This document shows, in pieces, positions 44,642-53,558 of a DNA stretch of 64,000 nucleotides. Origin of the DNA: Chlorohelix sp037138995 (GTDB lineage Bacteria > Chloroflexota > Chloroflexia > Chloroheliales > Chloroheliaceae). Made by a program: the position numbers and the translations under genes. The number at the start of each line of letters is the position of its first letter. Position 1 is the first letter of the stretch. The stretch is taken from the NCBI RefSeq assembly GCF_037138995.1, contig NZ_JBAXHI010000008.1:1-64000 (forward strand). The letters run 5' to 3'. The notes beneath the pieces are model-generated. The model did not search any database, was not told the origin of the DNA, and was given only the letters and a program-made list of their open reading frames with translations.

Positions 44642-45644
44642 TTTTAACGCCCTCCTCCGGTACTATACAGCGCACTCCGCTCATTTCTTGTATATAACGC
44701 GCCATATCCTGCGCCAGTCCGTTATTGATGAAATAGGCGATGTCAAGGTGCGTAATTAGGCACAACTTTGCGCCTGAATCCTTCAAGAGATGAATCAGTC
44801 CGTAGGCGGTCAGGTGACGATGGGCGAAGGTGTGGTGAAAACCTACATTGGCGATTAGTATATCCAGCCCACCATAATTTTCCTTTAGGTCTTCATGGTA
44901 CTGATGAACTCGTATAAAATCCCGCATTTCTCCTAACGCCAGTCCACTATTAACCTCCACAATCTCGCCGGATTTGCACTCGAACGCGCGTATATAGCTG
45001 GTGTCGCTAGTGTAGCCTAATTTTAACCCTTTGTATGCCAGTGTAAAACCATAATTTTCGTTACCATGATATGCTCGGTGCGGTATCAGGATAATATCCC
45101 CGTGCAACTCAAGAGAGTTTTCGGCTTGCATAGCCAGCACTGCTGCCGGTCCGCCCCGATATGGTCCAAAGCCGGGTGGCGGCAGTTTGCCCTGATGAAA
45201 GCGAGTTATATAGCCCTGTTCAAGCAACTCGCCGGGAGCTAACACTGTACCTCTACGTTGGCTCATTATATGGCTCATTGCTTCGATTACTACCCCCGCT
45301 TCGGTAAAATGGTCGGTATGTCCATGCGAAACAAATACCGCATCTAGCGCGGTTAAATCTAGCCCGAAATGATTGGCATGGTAAATTGCGCCCGGACCGG
45401 GGTCAATATGCATCATAAAGTCGGGGAAATTCAGGACAAAGCCCCCGGTGCGTCTTGTTTGGGTAAGCAAATTACGAGGGGAACCGCCTGTGCCGAGAAA
45501 GCAAATCCAATTACCCTTATCACGGGGCTTACGAATTTTTTCACTAAACCAATGCTCGGAAAACGATTCAATAGTAAGACGGCGTAGGTGTTCATCCAAC
45601 GCTTCCAGTTCTGGATTATGCTCGTGAGGCTGATGATTATTCAA
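44631..45644 (-). CDS. Metallo-beta-lactamase-fold hydrolase
   Basis: The 337-residue protein has the MBL zinc motif 'DAVFVSHGHTDHFTEAGVVI' (HxHxDH, about residues 105-110), preceded by 'DFMMHIDPGPGAIYHA' and followed by 'HRAYHGNENYGFTLAY' and 'LCLITHLDIAYF', which supply the later metal-binding His and Asp. It resembles RNase Z-like and beta-lactamase-like hydrolases of unknown substrate. It is upstream of, and overlaps, the CPBP protease gene, so the pair is one unit. No clear cytoplasmic or export signal is seen. Confidence 0.85.
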   Translation of the reverse strand: MNNHQPHEHNPELEALDEHLRRLTIESFSEHWFSEKIRKPRDKGNWICFLGTGGSPRNLLTQTRRTGGFVLNFPDFMMHIDPGPGAIYHANHFGLDLTALDAVFVSHGHTDHFTEAGVVIEAMSHIMSQRRGTVLAPGELLEQGYITRFHQGKLPPPGFGPYRGGPAAVLAMQAENSLELHGDIILIPHRAYHGNENYGFTLAYKGLKLGYTSDTSYIRAFECKSGEIVEVNSGLALGEMRDFIRVHQYHEDLKENYGGLDILIANVGFHHTFAHRHLTAYGLIHLLKDSGAKLCLITHLDIAYFINNGLAQDMARYIQEMSGVRCIVPEEGVKIEL

Positions 45645-45989
45645 GAATGATGCTCGAAGGTTACTGTGTTAAGTTGTTTACAGTTAGCATGCCAGATATT
45701 TCCCAATGGTGCAGGCAACAACTCCTATCCTCTATCAGGGCTTTGTTCCTTTTCCAACTATTTTACTCCAAATCCAAGAATGGATTCCCACTACTTTAGT
45801 GTATATTAATGCAAGCAAGCGTAGTGTATTATAAAGATGAGCTAGAATTGAATTTTCCAGATTTATTGTAGCATAATCATATGTTTTTGAGGTGATATAG
45901 CCTGTTTTACTTTTACAAATCGAAAAATTTCTAGACCCATAACAACAAACCGTGTAGAGCCACTATAAAAGACTGGGTAATAATCCCAA
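45645..45989. other. Divergent intergenic region
   Basis: This 345-base AT-rich gap lies between the MBL-fold gene (minus) and queG (plus), so it holds both promoters. I see no gene, hairpin or clear operator in it. Confidence 0.4.
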
Positions 45990-47051
45990 ATGAGTGATTT
46001 AAAAGAATTTATCAAATTAAATGCGCTGGCTGAAGGCTTCGACCGCATAGGTATAGCCGGGGCTGAGCCGTTTACTGAAACCAGTGAACGTTTGCTGGAA
46101 CATATTGAGGAAGGCTTGATTAGTGGTTTGGCTTGGTTTACCACCGAACGCGCTAGTTATTCCTGTGACCCTGCTAATTTGCTTCCTCAAGTAAAATCAA
46201 TTATTTCGTTGGCAATATCATATAACTCACTTGACATAAGTATAGAATATCGCCCGGATAACCCGCGTGGAAAAGTAGCCCGCTATGCATGGGGTCAGGA
46301 TTATCACAAAGTATTGCGCCTTAAAATGGAGCGTCTTTTTGAAAAGATAAGCGAACGCGAGGGAGTTCGAGAAGCGCGTTTTCTAGTGGATACTGCCCGA
46401 ATTGTTGATAGGGCGGTGGGGCAACGTGCCGGGGTGGGCTTTTTCGGTAAAAATACTAACCTGATTAGCAAAGGTTTGGGTAGCTATTTTTTCCTATGCG
46501 AAATTCTAACCGATCTAGAACTTGAGCCAGATACTACTGCTATCGGAACATGCGGCAACTGTACTCGTTGTCTCGATGCGTGTCCTACTCAGGCTATTGT
46601 AGCGCCTTGGAAACTGGATAATGCTCGTTGCATTTCTTACCTGACTATTGAGAAGCGCGGCAGTATAGAGCCGAGTTTGCGAGATAGTATTGGCGAATGG
46701 ATATTTGGCTGTGATATTTGCCAGCAGGTTTGCCCTTATAATTTTAAAGTTGTTCCGAGCAACCACCCTGAATTTATTCCTTCAATACCCGGTATAAGCC
46801 AGCCGGAGTTGTTGGAATGGTTGCGGCTAACTGCTACCGAGGAAAGTTTTAGGGCGCAATTTAAAGACACATCACTACTACGCACGAAGCGGACAGGGTT
46901 GCGCCGCAACTTGGCTATTGTTTTAGGTAATACAGGTGGGTCTGATGCGCTATCTTACTTATATACAGCTTTGGTAGAGGAAACCGACCCGGTAGTAAAG
47001 GAACACCTCGAATGGGCAATCCAGAAACTATTGCATGTTATGGTAAGTTGA
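45990..47051 (+). CDS. queG: Epoxyqueuosine reductase
   Basis: The 353-residue protein matches QueG, the cobalamin and 4Fe-4S enzyme that reduces epoxyqueuosine to queuosine in tRNA. It has 'ARFLVDTARIVDRAVGQRAG' and 'GFFGKNTNLISKGLGSYFFL' (active site region), then two 4Fe-4S cysteine clusters, 'GTCGNCTRCLDACPTQAI' and 'FGCDICQQVCPYNFKV'. A C-terminal HEAT-like tail, 'RLRRNLAIVLGNTGG'-type, ends it. The length is a little short of some members but complete. No other queuosine gene is nearby. Confidence 0.93.
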   Translation: MSDLKEFIKLNALAEGFDRIGIAGAEPFTETSERLLEHIEEGLISGLAWFTTERASYSCDPANLLPQVKSIISLAISYNSLDISIEYRPDNPRGKVARYAWGQDYHKVLRLKMERLFEKISEREGVREARFLVDTARIVDRAVGQRAGVGFFGKNTNLISKGLGSYFFLCEILTDLELEPDTTAIGTCGNCTRCLDACPTQAIVAPWKLDNARCISYLTIEKRGSIEPSLRDSIGEWIFGCDICQQVCPYNFKVVPSNHPEFIPSIPGISQPELLEWLRLTATEESFRAQFKDTSLLRTKRTGLRRNLAIVLGNTGGSDALSYLYTALVEETDPVVKEHLEWAIQKLLHVMVS

Positions 47052-47116
47052 TGTAAGATAAGCCATGAAGCTCACATTACTTATTATCAGGAATATTCAG
47101 GGCGGAGGGCGCTTAA

Positions 47117-48382
47117 ATGTGGTCTGAACTAAGGTATTCACGCCCGGTAAGAACGGGTCTGTTTATAACAATCATCCTAGCTTTATCACTGACGTTGGCG
47201 GCTTGCAGCAATGATACCCCCCCAACTAACGTACCCCAACCTACTGCTACAACTATCTCAACTACTTACAGGGTGGAAAAAGACACTGACCTGTTTTTTC
47301 AGGGTTCGGTTCTGAGCGATTGGCAAAAGCGTACCAATGCTGCTAACTCGGTTATCTATGCTCCACTAGCTTTGCCCAATACGCAACTAACGATTAGTAC
47401 CAGCAAAATAACCCGCCTGCAAGCCAATTCCACCGCACTGAGTGATAAATATATCAATGATTTGCGTCAGCAATACGGCAATGTACAATTGGGCGCGTCT
47501 CAAATCCTCAAAATGGTTGACCGTGAAGTGACGGTTAACGAGGTTCAGTATAATAATGGGCAGGACATTACCGAATATGTAACACAAGTTAATGTGAGCA
47601 AAGCAGACCGAGCTTATCTATTGATTGGGGCGCTTTCCACCGCTGATTCAAGTCGCTTGAAAAGCCCCATACTCCAAATGATGTCGTCTTTGAGCTTCAA
47701 TCCGCCTGATGCGCTGCTCGACCCTCGTTTAACGCCAACAATTCCTACCACCCCAATTATTAATAGTGGCAAGCTTCAACCCACACCCGGCAGCGCGTCC
47801 TCTTCGGGAAAGAAAGTTGGCTTGTTGGATTGGACATCTCCCGCGCTCAATTCGGGAAAAACGCCAACAATAACATTTAGCGGGAAGTTCCCGGTAAACT
47901 GGAATTGGGGTATCAAGCCATTCCCAACCGAGAATGACATCGGTTTATTTCTGGTATCTAATATAACTGCCGCTAAAGGACCGGTCGGTCAAAGTTCGGC
48001 GGAAGCAAATATCCAACTTGGGCTTGTACAGAATGTATTTGCTGCCGAGGGTACGCCCAAACCTTCTGAGTGGGAAAATGGCATCAAGCCGGTGATGGAT
48101 TACTTTCAGTCTGTTACTTTGCCGGGAATAGGCTCAAATGTGCAGGTGGATTTGCCAGTGGCAGATATTAACGGTACCAAAAAAGTAACTTTTACCGTCC
48201 GTTCTGATGGCGGTGGTCAGGTCAACTCTTTAGGCAGCATTTACTTTCGCAATGTAGGTAAAAATATGCTGGTAGGGATACTTTATATTAGCCCCGACGT
48301 TGCTTTCAAGGATGCCGAAGCACAAAATTATGATACAGATATGCTAACTATAATGAATAATGTTCGCGTGAATATTAAATAG
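47117..48382 (+). CDS. Lipoprotein of unknown function
   Basis: The 421-residue protein has a lipoprotein signal with a basic start and 'IIILALSLTLAACSNDTPP'. A Thr/Pro linker follows. The mature part has two segments, about residues 55-195 and 235-420, split by a Thr/Pro/Ser-rich linker. The first resembles a beta-sandwich ('TQLTISTSKITRLQANSTAL'); the second has 'FTVRSDGGGQVNSLGSIYFR'. I do not recognise a named domain. The ATG at 47117 follows GGCGGAGGG. A terminator closes the unit. Confidence 0.65.
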   Translation: MWSELRYSRPVRTGLFITIILALSLTLAACSNDTPPTNVPQPTATTISTTYRVEKDTDLFFQGSVLSDWQKRTNAANSVIYAPLALPNTQLTISTSKITRLQANSTALSDKYINDLRQQYGNVQLGASQILKMVDREVTVNEVQYNNGQDITEYVTQVNVSKADRAYLLIGALSTADSSRLKSPILQMMSSLSFNPPDALLDPRLTPTIPTTPIINSGKLQPTPGSASSSGKKVGLLDWTSPALNSGKTPTITFSGKFPVNWNWGIKPFPTENDIGLFLVSNITAAKGPVGQSSAEANIQLGLVQNVFAAEGTPKPSEWENGIKPVMDYFQSVTLPGIGSNVQVDLPVADINGTKKVTFTVRSDGGGQVNSLGSIYFRNVGKNMLVGILYISPDVAFKDAEAQNYDTDMLTIMNNVRVNIK

Positions 48383-48407
48383 CTTGTAATTATCGTAACA
48401 AAAGAGA

Positions 48408-48432
48408 GGGCGTGATATTTCACGTCCTTTTT
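48408..48432 (+). terminator. Rho-independent terminator after the lipoprotein gene
   Basis: GGGCGTGA (48408-48415), loop TATT and TCACGTCC (48420-48427) form an 8-bp stem with one G-U pair, followed by TTTTT. It lies 26 bases after the stop codon. Confidence 0.8.
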
Positions 48433-48551
48433 AATTTTAAAACATTTTAAGCACCACTCAAGTTCTGCAAAAGCCGATAAACGCGCTATTTAATTCAAGC
48501 TTTTTGGTGTAGCGAACGCAGGGGAAAACTTTGCGGTCGCTTCTAGCAAAA

Positions 48552-48766
48552 CTACTGGTTCTTGTTCTTTGGCAAACGCCCCACCAAATAAAATTCATCA
48601 TTGGGGCGCATGTTGCTCAAGTGTGCCATTCGATTTGAGAGGGCGTAGAAAGCTGCTATTGCCCCAATGTCCCAAATATCTTCATCATTAGCCGTGTTTA
48701 CGTAGGTTGGCGTAATCGGCTTCTTCAAGCTCACCGGAGCGTGCTGCAATCTTTAGGGATGTGCAA
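48552..48766 (-). pseudogene. Frameshifted AhpD-like (peroxidase-related) protein remnant
   Basis: The minus-strand translation reads 'CTSLKIAARSGELEEADYAN' then 'LRKHG' in one frame. After a shift near 48685 it continues 'DEDIWDIGAIAAFYALSNRM' then 'AHLSNMRPNDEFYLVGR' in another. Together they match the C-terminal half of the uncharacterised peroxidase-related (AhpD-like) family. The catalytic CxxC half is missing. No start fits. It is a decayed gene next to the inverted-repeat element at 48791. Confidence 0.75.
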
Positions 48767-48790
48767 CGAAAATCGCAAGGTTTGATAACA

Positions 48791-48939
48791 CTTTTTTACC
48801 AATAGTTCTGACCTGATTACTCAGAGGCTGTGAAAGAATTATCCTTTGGTACAACCTGTTGTAGGCTACTTAAGCCAAGTGCTACAAGATGGTTGTGTTC
48901 TTAGCCAATTGTTTCACAAGCTCTGAGTTGGTAAAAAGA
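48791..48939. repeat. Imperfect inverted-repeat element (MITE-like), about 149 bp
   Basis: The left end CTTTTTTACCAA (48791-48802) matches the right end TTGGTAAAAAG (48929-48939) in inverse. Inner arms CTCAGAG..GTGAAAGAATT (48820-48840) and AATTGTTTCAC..CTCTGAG (48908-48927) also pair. The interior has no gene. It resembles a non-autonomous mobile element. Confidence 0.5.
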
Positions 48940-49239
48940 TACGGTAAAATTAAAGTGATTTTGAGTAAAAACAGGTTAAAAATGACACAACCGTAATTAC
49001 AGCATCAGGCTTTGTAATGGAATATACAAACTCATGCGTTAAAGTGATATAAGCACGAACTGGCTTGTGCTGATAACCCTGTTCTAAACCAACATTGACC
49101 GTAGAAATTTACAGGCTTACCTGCTAGTTTTCACGGTCTTTTTTCTACCCATGAAATAACCTGCTTCATTGCCGCAGAGTATTGTATAATTGAGCATATA
49201 TTTTCCAAAATATTCTGTGAACCAATAGGAGGAAATAAC

Positions 49240-50028
49240 GTGCTGCTGGCAATTGATGTGGGTAACACCAATGTTGTAGTCGGTGTTTTCATAGGTGATG
49301 AGCTTAAAGCTAGTTGGCGTGTGCAAACTGAACGCCGACGTATGCCCGATGAATGGGGCTTGATGTTTTTAACGCTGTTAGAACATCGTGGTATAGACCC
49401 TAAAGAAGTGCGCTCGGTTGTTATCAGTAGCGTAGTACCACCTTTGACAAATGCGCTGGTTGAAATGGCGGAAACCTATTTTAAGGATAAAGCTTTGGTG
49501 GTTGAACCGGGTATCAAAACTGGCGTTGCAGTGCGTTATGAGAACCCTCGTGAGGTGGGCGCAGATAGAATTGTAAATGCGGTAGCGGCATTCCATTACT
49601 ACGGTGGTCCTGCGGTAGTGATTGATTTTGGGACTGCTACTACATTTGACGCGCTTTCAGTCAACGGTGAATATTTGGGTGGCGCTATTGCGCCCGGTAT
49701 TGGTATTGCCGCCGAAGCCTTATTCCAGTTAGCAAGTCGCCTTTATCGAGTAGAATTAATTCCTCCAGCCAATGCTATTGGTAAAAATACCACTGCCAGC
49801 ATGCAGTCCGGCATAATGTATGGCTATATTGGCTTGGTAGAAGGGTTAGTGCGCCGTTTCCGAGCCGAACTGGAAGAATTATACAATTCAACTGAAATCA
49901 GAGTAAAAGTGATTGCCACCGGGGGTCTAGCGGAGATTGTTTCAGAGGGTGCGCCGGGTATAATTGATGTAGTAGATCAGGATTTGACACTACAGGGCTT
50001 ACGGCTAATACACGAATTGAACGGCTAG
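49240..50028 (+). CDS. coaX: Type III pantothenate kinase
   Basis: The 262-residue protein matches CoaX. It opens 'MLLAIDVGNTNVVVGVF' (ATP-binding P-loop-like start), then 'PREVGADRIVNAVAAFHYY' (pantothenate site) and 'VVIDFGTATTFDALSVNGEY', with 'GGAIAPGIGIAAEALFQLA' and 'VIATGGLAEIV' completing the ASKHA fold. It phosphorylates pantothenate, the first step of coenzyme A synthesis, and needs a monovalent cation. The start is a GTG at 49240 with AGGAGG upstream. It is monocistronic in this window. Confidence 0.95.
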   Translation: MLLAIDVGNTNVVVGVFIGDELKASWRVQTERRRMPDEWGLMFLTLLEHRGIDPKEVRSVVISSVVPPLTNALVEMAETYFKDKALVVEPGIKTGVAVRYENPREVGADRIVNAVAAFHYYGGPAVVIDFGTATTFDALSVNGEYLGGAIAPGIGIAAEALFQLASRLYRVELIPPANAIGKNTTASMQSGIMYGYIGLVEGLVRRFRAELEELYNSTEIRVKVIATGGLAEIVSEGAPGIIDVVDQDLTLQGLRLIHELNG

Positions 50029-50516
50029 AAACTTGCCGCGTCTGCATAAGGCGCGGTTATTCCAAATTCCACCTCATTTCTGGAAATCCCATTACTTTCA
50101 AATATTTCCAAATTATTATCCCTTTTACATAATTAACCCTAGCAAAGAATAGCATTTTGTTCGAGGTTTAAATAAACTAGGCTGATTTTGAGCGATTTGA
50201 TTCCATATTAATTGGCTAGAGTTTCACACAAAAAAGAAACCCTATTTCCCTTGCATTATGCTTTTACAACGACATAAAAACACTGTACAAGCTGAACTTG
50301 ATTAAACTTGAGTAATTAGAATTCTTCTCTTTAATATTTAAACCACAACTTAATTGGTTGTAAACACATAAAAGCAATAAAACCTGCCAACGACAATAAT
50401 ATTCACCTCATTTTTACTCACGTACACCTGCCCTTTAATAAATTACACCTATGCTTAAATTATAATAATGGGGATTTCCTGATCAGGTTAAAAGCCTGAG
50501 AGAAAGGAGAAGCGCC
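50029..50516. other. Long AT-rich intergenic stretch
   Basis: This 488-base stretch is AT-rich. A weak hairpin (CCGCG/CGCGG near 50036-50062) may end coaX. A palindrome CCTGATCAGG occurs near 50478, just before the universal stress gene. I see no gene or RNA. Confidence 0.4.
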
Positions 50517-50927
50517 ATGAATAGGCAAGATGCTGAAGTAGAAAGAAGTAAACTGCACCCATCGCCTACTTTGAGAAAAATCCGCACTTTATTGCTGGCA
50601 ACAGATGGCACTGAACATGCTGAAAAAGCTTTGCTAAATTCAATACATCTTGTTCAGCAGAGCGGTGGGAATTTAATCCTTGTCTATTACGCTGACCCAA
50701 ATGATACTGACCTGTTTGGGGTAATGGGATGTAATAGCCAAGAGGCTTGGGAAGTGCAAGGCAGTTTGGTTCTTGCCCGCTTGGAGAAGAAGGCGAAAGA
50801 AGCAGGTTTGACTGAGGTTTCGGCGCTACTTGAACCTTATAAAGGGGAAGAGGGCTTGAGCGTATTGGCTACTAAAGTTCAGGCGGACCTAGTTGTACTA
50901 GCATCTCATCTCTTTTGTTTGGGTTAA
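50517..50927 (+). CDS. Universal stress protein, truncated at its C-terminus
   Basis: The 136-residue protein has the UspA fold through the fourth strand: 'TLLLATDGTEHAEKALLNSI' with the nucleotide-site Asp, 'GGNLILVYYADPN' and 'VLATKVQADLVVLASHL'. After 'ASH' the family continues with the ATP-binding GxxGxxxxxxxxxG(S/T) loop and a last strand. Here it reads 'LFCLG' and stops, so that loop is missing. Either the protein has lost nucleotide binding, or the gene has decayed at its 3' end. AAGGAGAAGC stands before the ATG. Confidence 0.8.
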   Translation: MNRQDAEVERSKLHPSPTLRKIRTLLLATDGTEHAEKALLNSIHLVQQSGGNLILVYYADPNDTDLFGVMGCNSQEAWEVQGSLVLARLEKKAKEAGLTEVSALLEPYKGEEGLSVLATKVQADLVVLASHLFCLG

Positions 50928-51037
50928 TTAGAGAATCATTGCCAATTTTCACTAAATAATTACCAATATTAACCTATCCTTACACTTCTTGAGGTAAAAA
51001 TGTTGAATGGTGTACTGGGTGGAAGGTAGATTAGGCT

Positions 51038-52300
51038 ATGAAGCACCCTAGACTTGCACGTAGGCAAAGAACGCAAAATGAAGGAGACGAGGTTTATAGC
51101 TCCCTAATGTCTAATGAGAACGCGCTTGAGCAATCGGAATCCTTACTTGGATTTCTAGAATTCATGGCAGAAGGTGTCATGGTATTAGATAACTCCAGAA
51201 TTATCCGCGCGATAAATTCATCTTTGGTGCGAATGTTTGGTTGGAGTGAAGCTGACCTAGTAGGTAAATTGTGCCTAGATATATTCGGCTGCCAACATCC
51301 AGATAGCGCTACTTCACTATGTGTAAATCTATGCCCCTTGATGAATATACGTGCCTTATTCGATCGATTACATCCCATCAATTATCATGAAATTTCTATG
51401 CTAACGAAGAGTGGTGAAAGGCGAGAAGTCAGCGCCAGTTTTGCGCCTCTATCCTTGCCTTTTTTGACCCAAACAAATGCTGAAATTAGGGATTCGCATG
51501 ATAAATTACCACTAACACTACCAAATAAAGTACCAGCATATAGTATAATTGTACTTAGGGATATAACCGATTTAAAGCGGCAAGATCGGATTAAATCACA
51601 GTTTATAGCCACAGCTTCTCACCAACTACGCACTCCCCTTTCCAGTATCAAAACCTCTATTGGTTTGTTACTGGCAAGTGTAGGTGAAGATTTTAGCGAC
51701 CCTTTGCGTCGCTTGTTGCTGAATATACAGGTAAGTTCTATGCGGATGGAGCGTTTGGTAAACGATATGATCGAACTTACTAACCTCCAGAGTGGGCGAG
51801 TAAAGATGCAGCGCAACCATATTGAGGTGCGTGATTTGGTTGATAAAGCAGTTAATTTGATTCGAGCTAATCTCGAGAACAAAAAACAAATTCTTAAGCT
51901 TGATTTACCTACTAATCCGGTCTATCTTGATACTGATTACGGGCGTATAAGTCAGGTACTTGGTCATTTGCTTTCTAATGCCAGTAAATTTAGCGCTTCC
52001 GGTGGTGAGCTTGAGTTGCAGGTTTATTCTGTAACACAAGATGGGCAAACTGCATTCCAACAAAATGAAGCTATTTTCTGTGTGAGAGATAGTGGTATCG
52101 GTATCTCTATTCAAGAGCAAAGTATGATTTTTGAAAAATTTTACCAGAGTCAGGTTGCGGAAAATTCAAATGAAGTTGGCGGGGGTTTGGGTTTGCCTAT
52201 GGCAAAAGCTCTGGTAGAATTAAATGGGGGTCGGCTCTGGTTCGAGAGTGAGCCGGGCAAAGGGAGTAAGTTTTATTTTTCGCTCCCCTCCAGTGGGTAA
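51038..52300 (+). CDS. PAS-domain sensor histidine kinase
   Basis: The 420-residue protein has a PAS domain (about residues 35-175, 'SSLVRMFGWSEADLVGKLC' with a Cys-rich insert 'SLCVNLCPLMNIR'). A HisKA helix follows with the phospho-acceptor His in 'FIATASHQLRTPLSSIKTS' (about residue 195), then an HATPase with N-box 'GHLLSNASKFS', G1 'CVRDSGIGISIQEQSMIFEK' and G2 'GGGLGLPMAKALVELNGG'. No membrane helix is seen, so it senses in the cytoplasm. It is 30 bases upstream of its OmpR-type regulator. Confidence 0.93.
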   Translation: MKHPRLARRQRTQNEGDEVYSSLMSNENALEQSESLLGFLEFMAEGVMVLDNSRIIRAINSSLVRMFGWSEADLVGKLCLDIFGCQHPDSATSLCVNLCPLMNIRALFDRLHPINYHEISMLTKSGERREVSASFAPLSLPFLTQTNAEIRDSHDKLPLTLPNKVPAYSIIVLRDITDLKRQDRIKSQFIATASHQLRTPLSSIKTSIGLLLASVGEDFSDPLRRLLLNIQVSSMRMERLVNDMIELTNLQSGRVKMQRNHIEVRDLVDKAVNLIRANLENKKQILKLDLPTNPVYLDTDYGRISQVLGHLLSNASKFSASGGELELQVYSVTQDGQTAFQQNEAIFCVRDSGIGISIQEQSMIFEKFYQSQVAENSNEVGGGLGLPMAKALVELNGGRLWFESEPGKGSKFYFSLPSSG

Positions 52301-52329
52301 ACTGAGAGAATATCTGGCAAGGATAAACT

Positions 52330-53028
52330 ATGAAGATTCTGGTCGTTGATGACGATAAAAATATAGTTGAGGCTATTACTATTGGTTTCCAATTGCAATG
52401 GCAGGAAGTTGAAGTGTTAACAGCTCCGGACGGTGAAAAGGGGCTAGATATGTTTTATGAAAATAACCCCGACATAATTCTCCTAGATGTAATGATGCCC
52501 CATAAGGATGGGTTTACTGCTCTCAAGGAAATTCGCCGCACTAGCGATGTTCCTATAATTATGCTAACTGCGCGTGGTGATGAACTCGATAAGGTTAAAG
52601 GGTTAGAGCTTGGCTCGGATGATTATCTTACCAAGCCGTTTTCTCACCTTGAACTTTTTGCCCGGATTAAAGCTGTTTTGCGACGTGCCGAAATGCCTCC
52701 GCCCATGAATGCAATGCCTTCATTTGTAAGTGGCGATATATCAATTAACTTTGAAAATCGTGAAGTGGTGAAGAAGGCTATACCAATTAAAATGACTCCT
52801 ACCGAATATAGCCTATTGTTTCTATTAGCGCGAAACGCTGGGCGTGTAGTGCCGTTTGAAACGTTGCTGGATAAGGTCTGGGGTCCTGAGTATAGAGAAC
52901 AATTGGATTATCTCAAAACTTATCTTAGCCGCTTACGCAAGAAATTGGAAGATGACCCTGAAAATCCCCGTTATCTGATTACTGAGCGTGGCTTAGGCTA
53001 TCGCTTTGTAAAAATTGGCGGAAAATAA
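52330..53028 (+). CDS. OmpR-family response regulator
   Basis: The 232-residue regulator has a receiver ('ILVVDDDKNIVEAITIGF', acceptor Asp in 'DIILLDVMMPHKDGFTAL', about residue 54, Lys in 'DYLTKPFSHLELFARIK'). An OmpR/PhoB winged helix follows ('MTPTEYSLLFLLARNAGRVV', 'YLKTYLSRLRKKLEDDPENP', 'ITERGLGYRFV'). It pairs with the PAS kinase 30 bases upstream and probably controls a nearby or distant promoter. A strong terminator follows its stop codon. Confidence 0.95.
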   Translation: MKILVVDDDKNIVEAITIGFQLQWQEVEVLTAPDGEKGLDMFYENNPDIILLDVMMPHKDGFTALKEIRRTSDVPIIMLTARGDELDKVKGLELGSDDYLTKPFSHLELFARIKAVLRRAEMPPPMNAMPSFVSGDISINFENREVVKKAIPIKMTPTEYSLLFLLARNAGRVVPFETLLDKVWGPEYREQLDYLKTYLSRLRKKLEDDPENPRYLITERGLGYRFVKIGGK

Positions 53029-53044
53029 GCTTTTTCGACTTCGG

Positions 53045-53071
53045 GGCGAACAATTGCAGTTCGCCTTTTTT
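53045..53071 (+). terminator. Rho-independent terminator after the response regulator
   Basis: GGCGAAC (53045-53051), a 7-base loop and GTTCGCC (53059-53065) form a perfect stem, followed by six T. It ends only 4 bases before the next possible start codon. Confidence 0.85.
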
Positions 53072-53075
53072 GATT

Positions 53076-53558
53076 ATGATAGATCAACTCTGGCAATCAA
53101 TTCAAAAACCTGACACGCCTATACAATTTTGGGATAAATCTACTACTCCCTTGTTTCCTTTTGGGTGGTTACCCGTACCCGGAATGGTTTGGGTTTCGTA
53201 TGTCTATGCCACTGGCAGGGATTTTAGAAAATTGGCTGATGGCGAATATATTGCGAAACCTTGGGCAAAACTCGAATATCGTCTCGGTAAGTCTGAGCCG
53301 GAGTTAATAAGTTTATCAAATAAACTTGAGCATGTAGCTATTCAGGGGGTACGTCCGCTTAAATTGGATGAGGTGGAAATATATCGGCAATACCCGGAGA
53401 TTTTAGAGAAAATTCTCTCCAACGATTTTGCTGTAGTAGCGAGCTTGCCAGATTTGATACGCAATTACTACCGTTTGTGGCGTAATTGTAACGGAGTAAT
53501 TGCGTCCCAAGTGAAGCCCTATCATTCAGATTTTTTTAAGTGGGTAGACGAATATTAG
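53076..53558 (+). CDS. Uncharacterised 160-residue protein
   Basis: I do not recognise a family. The protein has an aromatic-rich first half ('PLFPFGWLPVPGMVWVSYVY') and 'EYIAKPWAKLEYRLG', then a helical half with 'LSNDFAVVASLPDLIRNYYR'. It has no signal or obvious membrane helix, though the first half is hydrophobic. The start is unclear: the ATG at 53076 follows a terminator T-run and has no ribosome site, so expression could be leaderless, or the start could be internal. It converges on and slightly overlaps obg (53555-53558). Confidence 0.5.
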   Translation: MIDQLWQSIQKPDTPIQFWDKSTTPLFPFGWLPVPGMVWVSYVYATGRDFRKLADGEYIAKPWAKLEYRLGKSEPELISLSNKLEHVAIQGVRPLKLDEVEIYRQYPEILEKILSNDFAVVASLPDLIRNYYRLWRNCNGVIASQVKPYHSDFFKWVDEY

